This document shows positions 19,247 through 31,851 of a stretch of DNA of 64,000 nt, piece after piece. The notes under the pieces were generated by a model, which searched no databases, was not told the origin of the DNA, and saw only the letters and a program-made list of their open reading frames with translations. The stretch covers positions 1 through 64,000 of the forward strand of contig NZ_QMKQ01000007.1 in NCBI RefSeq assembly GCF_003287975.1. The letters run 5' to 3'. The position numbers were made by a program, and so were the translations under genes. Every line of letters begins with the position of its first letter. Position 1 is the first letter of the stretch. This DNA is from Arthrobacter sp. AQ5-05 (GTDB taxonomy: Bacteria; Actinomycetota; Actinomycetes; Actinomycetales; Micrococcaceae).

Positions 19247-19250
<4 letters not shown>
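18777..19250 (-). CDS. ybeY: Endoribonuclease YbeY, rRNA maturation factor
   Basis: A 157-residue zinc-dependent RNase. The metal-binding motif is HGMLHLLGFDH, preceded by the conserved PTDVMSFPMDE and LGDIVIC segments. It acts in 16S rRNA 3' processing and ribosome quality control. ATG 19250 overlaps the phoH stop by four bases (ATGA); the longer open frame upstream is in the phoH shadow. Confidence 0.95.
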
Positions 19251-20362
<1,112 letters not shown>

Positions 20363-20758
20363 ACGACTGTTGCAGCCTCCGCATTCCGTGCCGGCGAATG
20401 GCGTCCGCGGTCCTTCCGCTGCCATGGTTCCCTGCACTGGCTCAATCCTATCGTGGATGGCCACTCCCCGATCGGTGGCCGGTGCGCCCTCAAAACCGGG
20501 CAGGGACGCCGGAACCCGTGGCGGCGGGACGGAAACCCTAGCCCGAAAGGTATCTGAAGCAAATGTGCAACGATTCGGGCACAACTTCGGTTGGCAGATA
20601 TCAATCACGCAACAGTCCTGCGGATCGACGGGTTTTCCTCCCTACCGTTCATCAAGTTATGCCAAGCTGGGTTGGAACCGGCAGCGAGTCTCCCCCTCGC
20701 GAATCCGGCTTCACCGGTTCCCCCGCCCAGCGACTTTCCAGAGAGCTTTCCCATCAAG

Positions 20759-21688
20759 ATGTCCTGTTCACGTAGATCCTCCCGGACCCGCCTTGCGGTG
20801 CTGGGCCTCACTGTGGTGCTTGGCACCCTGGCGGCCTGCGGTCTGGGTTCGGCGACCGACCAGTACTCCATGCCGAAGGCCGCGACCAGCGTGCAGACCC
20901 CCGCCCCGCTCTCGAGCGTGGAAATGGAATCGTTGAACACCAACCCCCACGTCCCGGTGTACTGGTTGGCGGAGAACGTCGGGACAGTGTCCCTGTACCG
21001 CGAGTTTGTCCGGGTCAAGGACGCCGCCGACCCGATCGCCGACTCGGTCCGCTACATGCTCACCCAGAAGCCCGCAGACCCGCGCTACTTCAGCGCCTGG
21101 CGTCCCAGTGCCGCGGTGGGGGCCTCCGTCAGTCCCGACAACGTGATCACCGTGGACCTTTCGGCCAAGGCCTTCAGCTCGGAAGTCGACCAGGGCCTGG
21201 CCGAGCGTTCCATCGCCCAGCTGGTGTACACCGCCACCGCCGCCGCCTCGAATGCCGGGATCCTCGCCGAGGGCCTGGAACCGAGCGTGCGGATCCTGGT
21301 CGACGGGGAATCCGGCTACGAGGCCTTCGGCCAGATCCCCCTGGACCACAACTTCGTGCGCGACGCCCGCCTGGCCGCCCCGCTGTGGATCATCGATCCG
21401 CAGTTCGGCGGCACCGAGAAGGCCGGACAGGTCACCTTCCACGGGGTCAGCGCGTCGTTCTCCGGCGGGGAGTCCTGGGAGATCACCCGCCGCGGGGAAT
21501 CCCCCGAGGATACGCAGGTCGTGGCCTCCGGCGCCCTGCACACCGGCGGCGATTCGCTGGGCCACAACGAGTTCTCCTTCACCTACGTGCTGGCACCGGG
21601 CAACTACACCTTCTCCGCCTGGGGCATCGATGCCGCCACCGGCCGCCACGCCGGCACCGAGTCCAAGGACTTCACCGTCACCAAGTAG
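20759..21688 (+). CDS. GerMN-domain lipoprotein
   Basis: A 309-residue exported lipoprotein. The start at ATG 20759 gives a classic signal peptide: SRRSSRTR, a hydrophobic core and the lipobox LAAC, with the mature cysteine at about residue 28. A GerMN domain spans about 65-185 (VPVYWLAENVGTVSLYREF, ITVDLSAKAFSS, IAQLVYTATAA and VRILVDGES). A C-terminal immunoglobulin-like Gmad2 domain (about 210-305) ends LAPGNYTFSAWG. The same two-domain pairing occurs in cell-envelope lipoproteins; the function is unknown. Monocistronic, with a 16-bp terminator. Confidence 0.85.
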   Translation: MSCSRRSSRTRLAVLGLTVVLGTLAACGLGSATDQYSMPKAATSVQTPAPLSSVEMESLNTNPHVPVYWLAENVGTVSLYREFVRVKDAADPIADSVRYMLTQKPADPRYFSAWRPSAAVGASVSPDNVITVDLSAKAFSSEVDQGLAERSIAQLVYTATAAASNAGILAEGLEPSVRILVDGESGYEAFGQIPLDHNFVRDARLAAPLWIIDPQFGGTEKAGQVTFHGVSASFSGGESWEITRRGESPEDTQVVASGALHTGGDSLGHNEFSFTYVLAPGNYTFSAWGIDAATGRHAGTESKDFTVTK

Positions 21689-21736
21689 CCGCACCGCGGG
21701 CCGCTGCGCCAAAGCACTGCCGGCACCCACCACATA

Positions 21737-21772
21737 CACAGAGGGATCCCCCGCCCGGGGGATCCCTCTGTG
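21737..21772. terminator. Perfect 16-bp hairpin between convergent genes
   Basis: CACAGAGGGATCCCCC (21737-21752) pairs exactly with 21757-21772 around a four-base loop. It lies between the ends of the lipoprotein gene and rsmE and can serve both. Confidence 0.75.
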
Positions 21773-21812
21773 CATGGTGCTTTTTGATTGGAGTGGGCCG
21801 GCAAGCGGCTTC

Positions 21813-24806
<2,994 letters not shown>

Positions 24807-24894
24807 TCTCACCTCTCCTGACAAGCCGGTTCACCATGGTCAAGGGATGGCATTGCACACGCCCCGGCCGGAATCCGGGGTTCGGGGGCGCGCA

Positions 24895-24921
24895 TTGGCA
24901 CTCGACACGTTCAACTGCCAA
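24895..24921 (-). promoter_or_regulatory. Degenerate CIRCE operator upstream of hrcA
   Basis: TTGGCACTC, nine bases, then AACTGCCAA. The CIRCE consensus is TTAGCACTC-N9-GAGTGCTAA. The left half matches at eight of nine positions and the spacing is exact; the right half keeps six or so. The place, upstream of hrcA in a short divergent region, is where autoregulation is expected. Confidence 0.75.
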
Positions 24922-25085
24922 GTCTAATACGTTCGGAACCTCTTGTTAGCATGGTTTGGTCCTTGACCGCGATGCCGCGTTCGACACACCCGCCGATTGC
25001 ACCAAACCCGTGGCTCCGGCCCGGGGCCGGGGCCCGTGCGCGCAGCGGCCCAAGGACCTGTGAACCCATAGGTGAAAGTGACACG

Positions 25086-25940
25086 ATGAGCTACCACGGC
25101 TGGGGCGCCCAGGATATCAGCGCCCCCAAGAAACGCGTATTGCGCAAGGTCCCGCTCGCCCTGGGCCTGCTGCTCGAGGACGTCCAGAGCGGCTGGGTCG
25201 GCGAGGTCGTGCGAAGCGAAAAGTCTGGCGGCATGCGCGTGCTGGTTCTCGAGGACCGGCACGGCCGCACCAAGTCCTTCCGCGCCGGCTTCGGCTTCCT
25301 GCTCGAGGGCGAACCGGTGGAGATCATCGAACCGGCCGCGGCTCCCGCCGCACCCCTGGGCACCGCCCGCAGCGCCTCGGGCTCACGCATGGTCACCGAC
25401 CTGAAGGCCCGCACCGCCCGGGCCAGCCGCATCTGGGTCGAAGGCAAGCACGATGCCCAGCTGGTCGAGAAGGTCTGGGGCCACGACCTGCGCGTCGAGG
25501 GCATCGTGGTCGAACCGCTGCACGGCGTCGACGACCTGGCCGGCGCCATCCGCGCCTTCGCCCCCTCCCCGCAGCGCAAGCTCGGCGTCCTGGTCGACCA
25601 CCTCCTCCCGGGCACCAAGGAGGCGAAGATCGCCGCCGAGGCCATGCGGGTTCCGGGGGCCGCGGGCAACGTGCTGATCGTCGGACACCCGTACGTCGAT
25701 GTGTGGCAGGCCATCCGGCCCTCTGTGCTGAAGATCCGCGCCTGGCCGGTGGTTCCGCGCGGAACCGACTGGAAGACCGGCATCCTCAAGGGACTGGGCT
25801 GGCCGCACGCCGAGCAGGTCGATGTGGCCCAGGGCTGGGAACGCATCCTGGGACAGGTGCGCTCCTACGCCGACCTGGAGCCCTCGCTGCTGGGCCGGGT
25901 CGAGGAAGTCATCGACTTCCTCACCGCCGGGGACCACTGA
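25086..25940 (+). CDS. DUF3097 protein with Toprim-like core
   Basis: A 284-residue actinobacterial DUF3097 protein. The N-terminal 100 residues include LGLLLEDVQSGWVGEVVR and a small beta domain. The central part has a Toprim-like signature, RIWVEGKHDAQLVEKVWG, then VEPLHGVDDL, LGVLVDHLLPGTKE and VLIVGHPYVDVW. The EGKHD and VDHL motifs resemble those of RNase M5-like Toprim enzymes, so nucleic-acid cleavage is conceivable but unproven. ATG 25086 starts the family sequence (SYHGWGAQDI). It is divergent from hrcA. Confidence 0.85.
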   Translation: MSYHGWGAQDISAPKKRVLRKVPLALGLLLEDVQSGWVGEVVRSEKSGGMRVLVLEDRHGRTKSFRAGFGFLLEGEPVEIIEPAAAPAAPLGTARSASGSRMVTDLKARTARASRIWVEGKHDAQLVEKVWGHDLRVEGIVVEPLHGVDDLAGAIRAFAPSPQRKLGVLVDHLLPGTKEAKIAAEAMRVPGAAGNVLIVGHPYVDVWQAIRPSVLKIRAWPVVPRGTDWKTGILKGLGWPHAEQVDVAQGWERILGQVRSYADLEPSLLGRVEEVIDFLTAGDH

Positions 25941-26158
25941 CCGGCTCCCGCAGGGCACCGGCCGGGTCCGCGGGTGAGGTTCCTCACCCGCGGACCCGTG
26001 AACGGGCACGTGGGGCCGCGGGGATGGTTACGAATCCACAACAAAGGCGGCTCGCCACCCCGAATGCGGGCCAAACGGCATTTCGCGTTCATCGGAGATC
26101 CCGGTTTGAGGATAAACTGGCCAACGGTTCAGCCAACGCAACGAAGAGGACATCAGCA

Positions 26159-26572
26159 GTGGTAGACGAGGCACGAGATGCACCCGGTGGCGACAGTCAG
26201 CCGGATCGATTCGAAGGTTCCTCGGCCGCACCCCTGCCCCTGACACCTTCCGAGGACCGGCAATGGGCCATGATCGCCCACTTCGGTGCGATCCTGGGAT
26301 GCATTCCCTCGTTGATCATCTACGCGGTCTTCCGGGCCCGCGGCCCGTTCACCGCCCAGGAATCCAAGGAAGCGCTGAACTTCACCTTCCCGCTGACCGT
26401 CCTGGCGATCGTGCTGCACCTGTTCTCGCTGATCCCGGGCATCGGATGGATCTTCGCGATCCTGGTCGTGGCCATCTGGCTCTTCCTGACCGTCAGCGGC
26501 GTGCGCGCCGGCATCAACGCGAACAAGTCACGTCCCTACCGCTACGGCCTGAACCTGCGGCTCTTCCACTAA
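26159..26572 (+). CDS. DUF4870 membrane protein
   Basis: A 137-residue protein starting at GTG 26159. About 38 acidic, disordered residues are followed by SEDRQWAMIAHFGAILG, the DUF4870 entry motif. Three hydrophobic segments follow, with FTAQESKEALNF and FPLTVLAIVLHLF and the exit RPYRYGLNLRLF. The family is a small Tic20-like membrane protein of unknown role. An excellent terminator follows. Confidence 0.85.
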   Translation: MVDEARDAPGGDSQPDRFEGSSAAPLPLTPSEDRQWAMIAHFGAILGCIPSLIIYAVFRARGPFTAQESKEALNFTFPLTVLAIVLHLFSLIPGIGWIFAILVVAIWLFLTVSGVRAGINANKSRPYRYGLNLRLFH

Positions 26573-26599
26573 ACCGGACCACCACCTACCAGCAGATGC

Positions 26600-26653
26600 A
26601 AAAGACGGTGTCTGCACCGAACCCCATGGGACCCGGTGCAGACACCGTCTTTT
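26600..26653. terminator. Bidirectional terminator, 20-bp stem
   Basis: AAAAGACGGTGTCTGCACCG (26600-26619) pairs perfectly with 26634-26653. A-rich and T-rich flanks on either side let it act for the DUF4870 gene on plus and hemW on minus. Confidence 0.9.
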
Positions 26654-26677
26654 TCCGTTTCCCGGGCCGGGCCGGAG

Positions 26678-27907
26678 CTAGAAGTCCAGCAACCGCCGCA
26701 GCACCGCATCGGCCAGCAGCCGGCCCTGCAGGGTCAGCACGACCTTCTTCGCAAACGCTTCCTCGGGAACGACCAGCCCGTCGGCGATCAACCCGGCGAT
26801 GGCCTTGCGGCCCTCGGGCAGCAGCTCGCCGGTGTCCATCCCATCCACGATGCGGGTGAGCAGCATGGCCTTCTCCAGGTAGCGTGCCTCGGCGTCGGGG
26901 GTTTCCCGCCCGGCCGCCGGCGAGGTCCCCGCGTCGATGCGCTGCTGGTAGGCGGCCGGGTGCTTGACGTTCCACCAGCGCAGCCCGCCCACGTGGGAGT
27001 GGGCCCCGGGGCCGGCTCCCCACCAATCGCCGCCGCGCCAGTAGGCAAGGTTGTGCAGGCAACGGCTTGATTCGTCCTTGGACCAGTTGCTGACCTCGTA
27101 CCAGTTGTAACCGGCGGCAGCGAAGAGCTCGTCGGCGATCAGGTACTTGTCCGCGTGGTCGTCGTCATCGATGTTCGCGACCTCGCCGCGGCGGATCTGC
27201 CCGGCCAGCCGGGTGCCCTCCTCGATGATCAGTGCGTACGCCGAGATGTGGTCCGGATCGTAGCCAAGCGCGGTTTGCACGCTGGTGCGCCAATCCCGGA
27301 TCGACTCCCCCGGGGTGCCGTAGATCAGGTCCACGCTCACCTGCAGGCCGGCGTCCTTGGCCCAGGCAACCGCCAGGCCCACCCGCTCCGGGTTGTGCGT
27401 GCGGTCCAAGGTCTTCAGCACGTGCGGCACGGCGGACTGCATGCCGATCGACACGCGCGTGAAACCGCCGTCTTTCAGCACCTGCAGGGATTCGCGGGTG
27501 ACCGAGTCCGGGTTGGCCTCGGTGGTGATTTCCGCGTCGGGAGCCAAGTCCCATTGCGTGCGGATTTCGGCCAGCACCCGGACCAGGTCCTGCGCGGGCA
27601 ACAACGTCGGAGTGCCGCCGCCGAAGAAGACGGTGGACACCTCGCGGCGGGGAACACCGGATTCCTCCAGGACCTTCGCGCCAAAGGCGATCTCCGCGGA
27701 GACCGCCTCGGCGTAGGTGTCCTGGCTGGATCCGGAACCCAGCTCGTGCGCGGTGTAGGTGTTGAAGTCGCAGTAGCCGCAGCGCACGGCGCAGAACGGG
27801 ATGTGCACGTACACCGAGAAGGTGCGCTCCGCGGCGCCGTCGATGCAGGTTGCCGGAAGCAACCCGTGGGACGGCGCCGGGTCCCCGAGGGGCAAGGCAG
27901 AGGCCAT
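26678..27907 (-). CDS. hemW: HemW, radical-SAM haem chaperone (CPDH-like)
   Basis: A 409-residue radical SAM protein of the coproporphyrinogen-dehydrogenase-like family. The cluster motif is CAVRCGYC, preceded by YVHIPF. FFGGGTPTLL, ITTEANPD and FTRVSIGMQSAVPHVLKTLDR follow, and a winged HemN C-terminal domain ends with LTLQGRLLADAVLRRLL. HemW is considered a haem carrier and not the actual oxidase. ATG 27907 is two bases after the lepA stop, so the pair is co-transcribed. Confidence 0.93.
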   Translation of the reverse strand: MASALPLGDPAPSHGLLPATCIDGAAERTFSVYVHIPFCAVRCGYCDFNTYTAHELGSGSSQDTYAEAVSAEIAFGAKVLEESGVPRREVSTVFFGGGTPTLLPAQDLVRVLAEIRTQWDLAPDAEITTEANPDSVTRESLQVLKDGGFTRVSIGMQSAVPHVLKTLDRTHNPERVGLAVAWAKDAGLQVSVDLIYGTPGESIRDWRTSVQTALGYDPDHISAYALIIEEGTRLAGQIRRGEVANIDDDDHADKYLIADELFAAAGYNWYEVSNWSKDESSRCLHNLAYWRGGDWWGAGPGAHSHVGGLRWWNVKHPAAYQQRIDAGTSPAAGRETPDAEARYLEKAMLLTRIVDGMDTGELLPEGRKAIAGLIADGLVVPEEAFAKKVVLTLQGRLLADAVLRRLLDF

Positions 27908-27909
27908 GA

Positions 27910-29754
27910 CTACTTCTTCTTGGGCTCGTCGGATGACAGGGCGACGATGAAGGCTTCCTGCGGAACCTCCACGCGGCCGACCATCTTCATGCGCTTCTTG
28001 CCGGCCTTCTGCTTTTCCAGCAGCTTGCGCTTGCGGCTGATGTCGCCGCCATAGCACTTGGCCAGCACATCCTTGCGGATGGCACGGATGGACTCGCGGG
28101 CGATGATGCGCGAGCCGATGGCTGCCTGGATCGGCACCTCGAACTGCTGGCGGGGAATCAGTTCGCGCAGCTTCTGGGTCATCATCAGCCCGTAGGCGTA
28201 GGCCTTGTCACGGTGGGTGACGGCGCTGAACGCATCGACCTGTTCGCCCTGGAGCAGGATGTCGACCTTGACCAGGTCCGAGATCTGTTCGCCGTCGGCC
28301 TTCCAGTCCAGCGACGCGTAGCCGCGGGTCTTGGACTTGAGCACGTCGAAGAAGTCGAAAACGATCTCTGCCAGCGGAAGCCAGTAGCGGATCTCCACGC
28401 GCTCCTCGGAGAGGTAGTCCATGCCGCGCATGACGCCGCGGCGCGACTGGCACAGTTCCATGATGGCGCCGACGAATTCGTTCGGTGCCAGGATTGTGGC
28501 GGCCACCATGGGCTCGTGGACCTCGAGGATCTTCCCGTCGGGGAACTCGCTCGGGTTGGTCACGGTGCGCAGCTTCTTGTCATCGGTCATGACCTCGTAC
28601 ACCACGTTCGGTGCGGTGGAGATCAAATCGAGGTTGAATTCGGCCTCGAGGCGCTCGCGGGTGATTTCCAGGTGCAACAGGCCCAGGAAGCCGACGCGGA
28701 AGCCGAAGCCCAGCGCCACCGATGTTTCCGGGACGTAGGTCAGTGCCGCGTCGTTGAGCTGGAGCTTGTCCAGTGCATCGCGCAAGGCCGGGTAGTCGGA
28801 ACCATCGATCGGGTACAGGCCGGAGAAGACCATGGGCTTCGGGTCCTGGTAACCGCCCAGGGACTTCTCGGCCGGCTTGGCGAAGTTGGTGACGGTGTCG
28901 CCGACCTTGGACTGGCGCACATCCTTTACGCCGGTGATCAGGTAGCCGACCTCGCCGACGCCAAGGCCCCTGCTGGGCGTGGGTTCCGGGGAGGAAACCC
29001 CGATTTCCAGCAGCTCGTAGGTGGTGCCGGTGGACATCATCTGCACCTTTTCGCGGGGCGAGATCTTGCCGTCGACCACGCGGACATAGGTGACAACGCC
29101 GCGGTAGGTGTCGTAGACCGAGTCGAAGATCATCGCGCGGGCCGGTGCGTCCGGGTTGCCCACCGGGGCCGGCAGGTCGCGCACGACCTTGTCCAGCAGC
29201 GCCTCGACGCCCATGCCGGTCTTGCCCGAGACCTGAAGGATGTCCTCCGGGTCGCAGCCAATGAGCTTGGAGATCTCAGCGGCGTATTTCTCGGGCTGCG
29301 CGGAGGGAAGGTCGATCTTGTTGAGCACGGGAATGATCGTCATGTCATTCTCCATGGCCAGGTAGAGGTTCGCCAGCGTCTGGGCTTCGATGCCCTGGGC
29401 GGCATCCACCAGCAGGATCGCACCTTCGCAGGCAGCCAGCGAACGCGAAACCTCGTAGGTGAAGTCAACGTGCCCGGGGGTGTCGATCATGTTCAGTGCG
29501 TAGGACTGTCCATCGACCTCCCACGGCATGCGAACGGCCTGGGACTTGATGGTGATGCCGCGTTCGCGCTCAATGTCCATGCGGTCCAGGTACTGGGCCT
29601 TCATGTCGCGTGAGGAGACGATTCCCGTGAGCTGCAACATCCGGTCGGCCAGGGTCGACTTGCCGTGGTCGATGTGGGCGATGATGCAGAAGTTTCTGAT
29701 GATCGCCGGATCAGTCGCGGCAGGCACCGGTGCGGTGCGGGCCATGGGTGACAC
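27910..29754 (-). CDS. lepA: Elongation factor 4 (LepA)
   Basis: A 614-residue translational GTPase that back-translocates or remodels stalled ribosomes. G motifs are [13 protein letters not shown], the RGITIKSQ switch region, DTPGHVDF and NKIDLP. The LepA-specific C-terminal domain ends with [23 protein letters not shown] 29754 has GAGGT about seven bases upstream; the ATG four codons later is an alternative. First gene of lepA-hemW. Confidence 0.96.
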   Translation of the reverse strand: MSPMARTAPVPAATDPAIIRNFCIIAHIDHGKSTLADRMLQLTGIVSSRDMKAQYLDRMDIERERGITIKSQAVRMPWEVDGQSYALNMIDTPGHVDFTYEVSRSLAACEGAILLVDAAQGIEAQTLANLYLAMENDMTIIPVLNKIDLPSAQPEKYAAEISKLIGCDPEDILQVSGKTGMGVEALLDKVVRDLPAPVGNPDAPARAMIFDSVYDTYRGVVTYVRVVDGKISPREKVQMMSTGTTYELLEIGVSSPEPTPSRGLGVGEVGYLITGVKDVRQSKVGDTVTNFAKPAEKSLGGYQDPKPMVFSGLYPIDGSDYPALRDALDKLQLNDAALTYVPETSVALGFGFRVGFLGLLHLEITRERLEAEFNLDLISTAPNVVYEVMTDDKKLRTVTNPSEFPDGKILEVHEPMVAATILAPNEFVGAIMELCQSRRGVMRGMDYLSEERVEIRYWLPLAEIVFDFFDVLKSKTRGYASLDWKADGEQISDLVKVDILLQGEQVDAFSAVTHRDKAYAYGLMMTQKLRELIPRQQFEVPIQAAIGSRIIARESIRAIRKDVLAKCYGGDISRKRKLLEKQKAGKKRMKMVGRVEVPQEAFIVALSSDEPKKK

Positions 29755-29888
29755 GTAAGGGACCTCGCTAAGGGGGACGAAAATGTTAAGTGGGGTGCAA
29801 AATACTTCGCACAGGCCATTCTCCCATGATTGGGGCCACGGTGTCGCACTGCGACTCGGGTGCGGGGCCCAGCTGGTAGTTTGTGCAC

Positions 29889-30476
29889 ATGAAGTTCAAT
29901 TCCAACTCGGTCCTGCGTTTCCTGGGCCGCGTGCTCGAATCCGCCCTGAAGGGTGCCTCAAAGCAGCAACGCGGCACCACCCGTCCGACCGGCAACCGCC
30001 CCGCGGCACCCTCGACCCGCAGGCCCGCCATGAACCGCCCTGCTTCGGATTCCCATGTGACCGGGGAATCCGGAACCTGGGAGTTCGGCGGCTACCCCGG
30101 CGATTTCACGGGAGCCGTGCGGGCCCATTACGCCCCGAAGGCCGACGGGCGCCCGGATCCGGGAGAAATCGTCTGGGCCTGGGTTCCCTACGAGGAAAAC
30201 CACGCCCAGGGCAAGGACCGGCCGGTGCTGCTGGTGGGGCGCGAGAACGGCTACCTGCTGGCGTTGATGCTGACGTCCAAGGACCACAGCAACGAGCAGG
30301 TGCGGGACCGCGACTATGTCGATATCGGCACCGGGCCCTGGGACAGGCATGGCCGACCCAGCGAGGTGAAACTCGACCGGGTCATCCGCCTGCGCGAAGC
30401 CGGGATCCGTCGGGAGGGCGCGATCCTGGACGGCAAGCGCTTCGCCCTGGTCGCCGCGAAGCTCTCCGGCAACTGA
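29889..30476 (+). CDS. Solitary MazF/PemK-like protein
   Basis: A 195-residue protein. The C-terminal 110 residues have the PemK/MazF beta-barrel layout: [26 protein letters not shown] (shown in part), [16 protein letters not shown], and a final [21 protein letters not shown]. This holds the usual G-D/E-I-V...R-P-V-L-V and T-S-K patterns of mRNA interferases. The first 75 residues are a basic, proline-rich extension not found in classic MazF. No antitoxin ORF is adjacent. It may be a housekeeping relative and not a toxin. ATG 29889 was preferred over GTG 29883. Divergent from lepA. Confidence 0.75.
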   Translation: MKFNSNSVLRFLGRVLESALKGASKQQRGTTRPTGNRPAAPSTRRPAMNRPASDSHVTGESGTWEFGGYPGDFTGAVRAHYAPKADGRPDPGEIVWAWVPYEENHAQGKDRPVLLVGRENGYLLALMLTSKDHSNEQVRDRDYVDIGTGPWDRHGRPSEVKLDRVIRLREAGIRREGAILDGKRFALVAAKLSGN

Positions 30477-30500
30477 TCCGTCGCAGCGTGCGCGGCACCG

Positions 30501-31554
30501 CTAGGTATCGGTGCCGCGCAACGCCTCTTGGCGCAGCGCCAGCGGGGCAACGCCGAACCGCGCCTTGAAGGCGCGCGTGAAGTAGCCCTGCGAGGCAAAG
30601 CCAAGCTCCCCCGCGATGCGGCCCACCGACCTGGAACCGTGGGCGGGATCGGCAAGCAGATCCCTGGCCGTTTCCAGCCGCCGCTGCCTGATGTAGCCGC
30701 CGGGCGGGTCCCCCGCCTCCGTGAAGATCCGCGACAGCTGGCGCTCGCTGATGCCGATGGCCGCGGAAATCCCGGAGACGTGCAGTTCCGGGTCGTGCAG
30801 GTGTTCCTCGATGTAGTTGCGCGCGGCAAGAAGATGCCCCGGACCGGCGCCGCCGCGGCCCCCGGATGCCAACTGGCCCAGCATGTCCAGGGCGGAGCCT
30901 TCCGGGCACGCGCCGGGGTCCGATTCGCCCCGGGCCCGTCCCGCGAGGCTGTCGCTTACCAGCCGGGCCAACGCCCGCATCTGCTGGTTCCCCGCCGCAC
31001 CCTGGTTGAAATCCACGACCCGCGGACGCACCAGCGGCGTCCCTCCGGAAAGTTCCAGGTAGTCGTCCCGGGGAATCGTCAGAACCAGCTCCTTCAGCCC
31101 CTTGCTGAAACCACGCATGAACGGCAGGTCGGCATCGTAGATGACCGCTTGTCCCGGCTTCAGCGATTCGTGGCCGTCCCGGTGGTAGAAACGCCTCCCC
31201 TTCCAGTGCGAAGAAGATGGCCACCACCCCGGTGGAATGTTGCCGGATGAAGCGCTCACTGCGCTCCACGACCTGCGCGCTGCCCCTGACCCCGGCAAAC
31301 CTCAGCGACCCGTAGCGCAGGCTGATCTCCCTGGCCTGCAATGGGGATTCATCCATGGTGCGGATATCCAGCGGGATCAACGCCTTGGCATTGTGGTGCT
31401 CCCACAGCTCCAGCCGGTTGCCCGAAGGAATCCCGTTCGTGCTGAACTTCACGAGCCTGGCCGTCCTGGCCGGGGGCGGAACAGTGCCCGGAGCGAGTGG
31501 TTCCCGCCCCCTGGCAGCAACCTGCTGCAAGGCATCGTTTTGGTTCTTGTCCAT
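30501..31554 (-). pseudogene. AraC-family regulator, frameshifted
   Basis: Two frames together make one AraC-type activator of about 350 residues. The first frame runs from ATG 31554 through LVKFSTNGIPSGNRLELWEHHN and the ligand-binding domain to FFALEGEAF. The second continues from FYHRDGHESLKPGQAV to the end, with the two-helix-turn-helix DNA-binding domain (SGISAAIGISERQLSRIF and LGFASQGYFTRAFKARFGV). The break is near 31188-31190, where removing one base restores EAFYHRD. This is either a real +1 mutation or an assembly error. It is divergent from the flavin monooxygenase, which it probably activated. Confidence 0.8.
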
Positions 31555-31799
31555 GGCCCCAGCAGTGTAGCGCGAATCACAATGGGCCGAAAGTCCACGC
31601 GCCGCCCCACCTGCCGGTCGCGAGCCCTGCGACCCTATACCGGCGACCTACGCACGGCCCCGAGCGGCACCCCGGCGCGCGGAGCGCGCCCCCGGGCCAC
31701 CGCTTTTGCCCCCACCGGACGACTTTTGGCACTTTCCGGCCATGGCCGCCGGCCGCCGACCCGCGCCGTCCTGTGAGCTGCAACACTCGAGTCATTCCC

Positions 31800-31824
31800 C
31801 GCACTGCCCGCCACGGGCAGTGCG
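31800..31824 (+). promoter_or_regulatory. Perfect hairpin in the monooxygenase leader
   Basis: CGCACTGCCCG and CGGGCAGTGCG form an 11-bp perfect inverted repeat with a three-base loop. It lies 27 bases upstream of the monooxygenase ATG, just before its GGGAGG ribosome site. It could be an operator or an mRNA structure. The rest of the 297-base divergent region (31555-31851) shows no gene. Confidence 0.45.
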
Positions 31825-31851
31825 CAAAAGTCCCAGCAAGGGAGGCACCCA

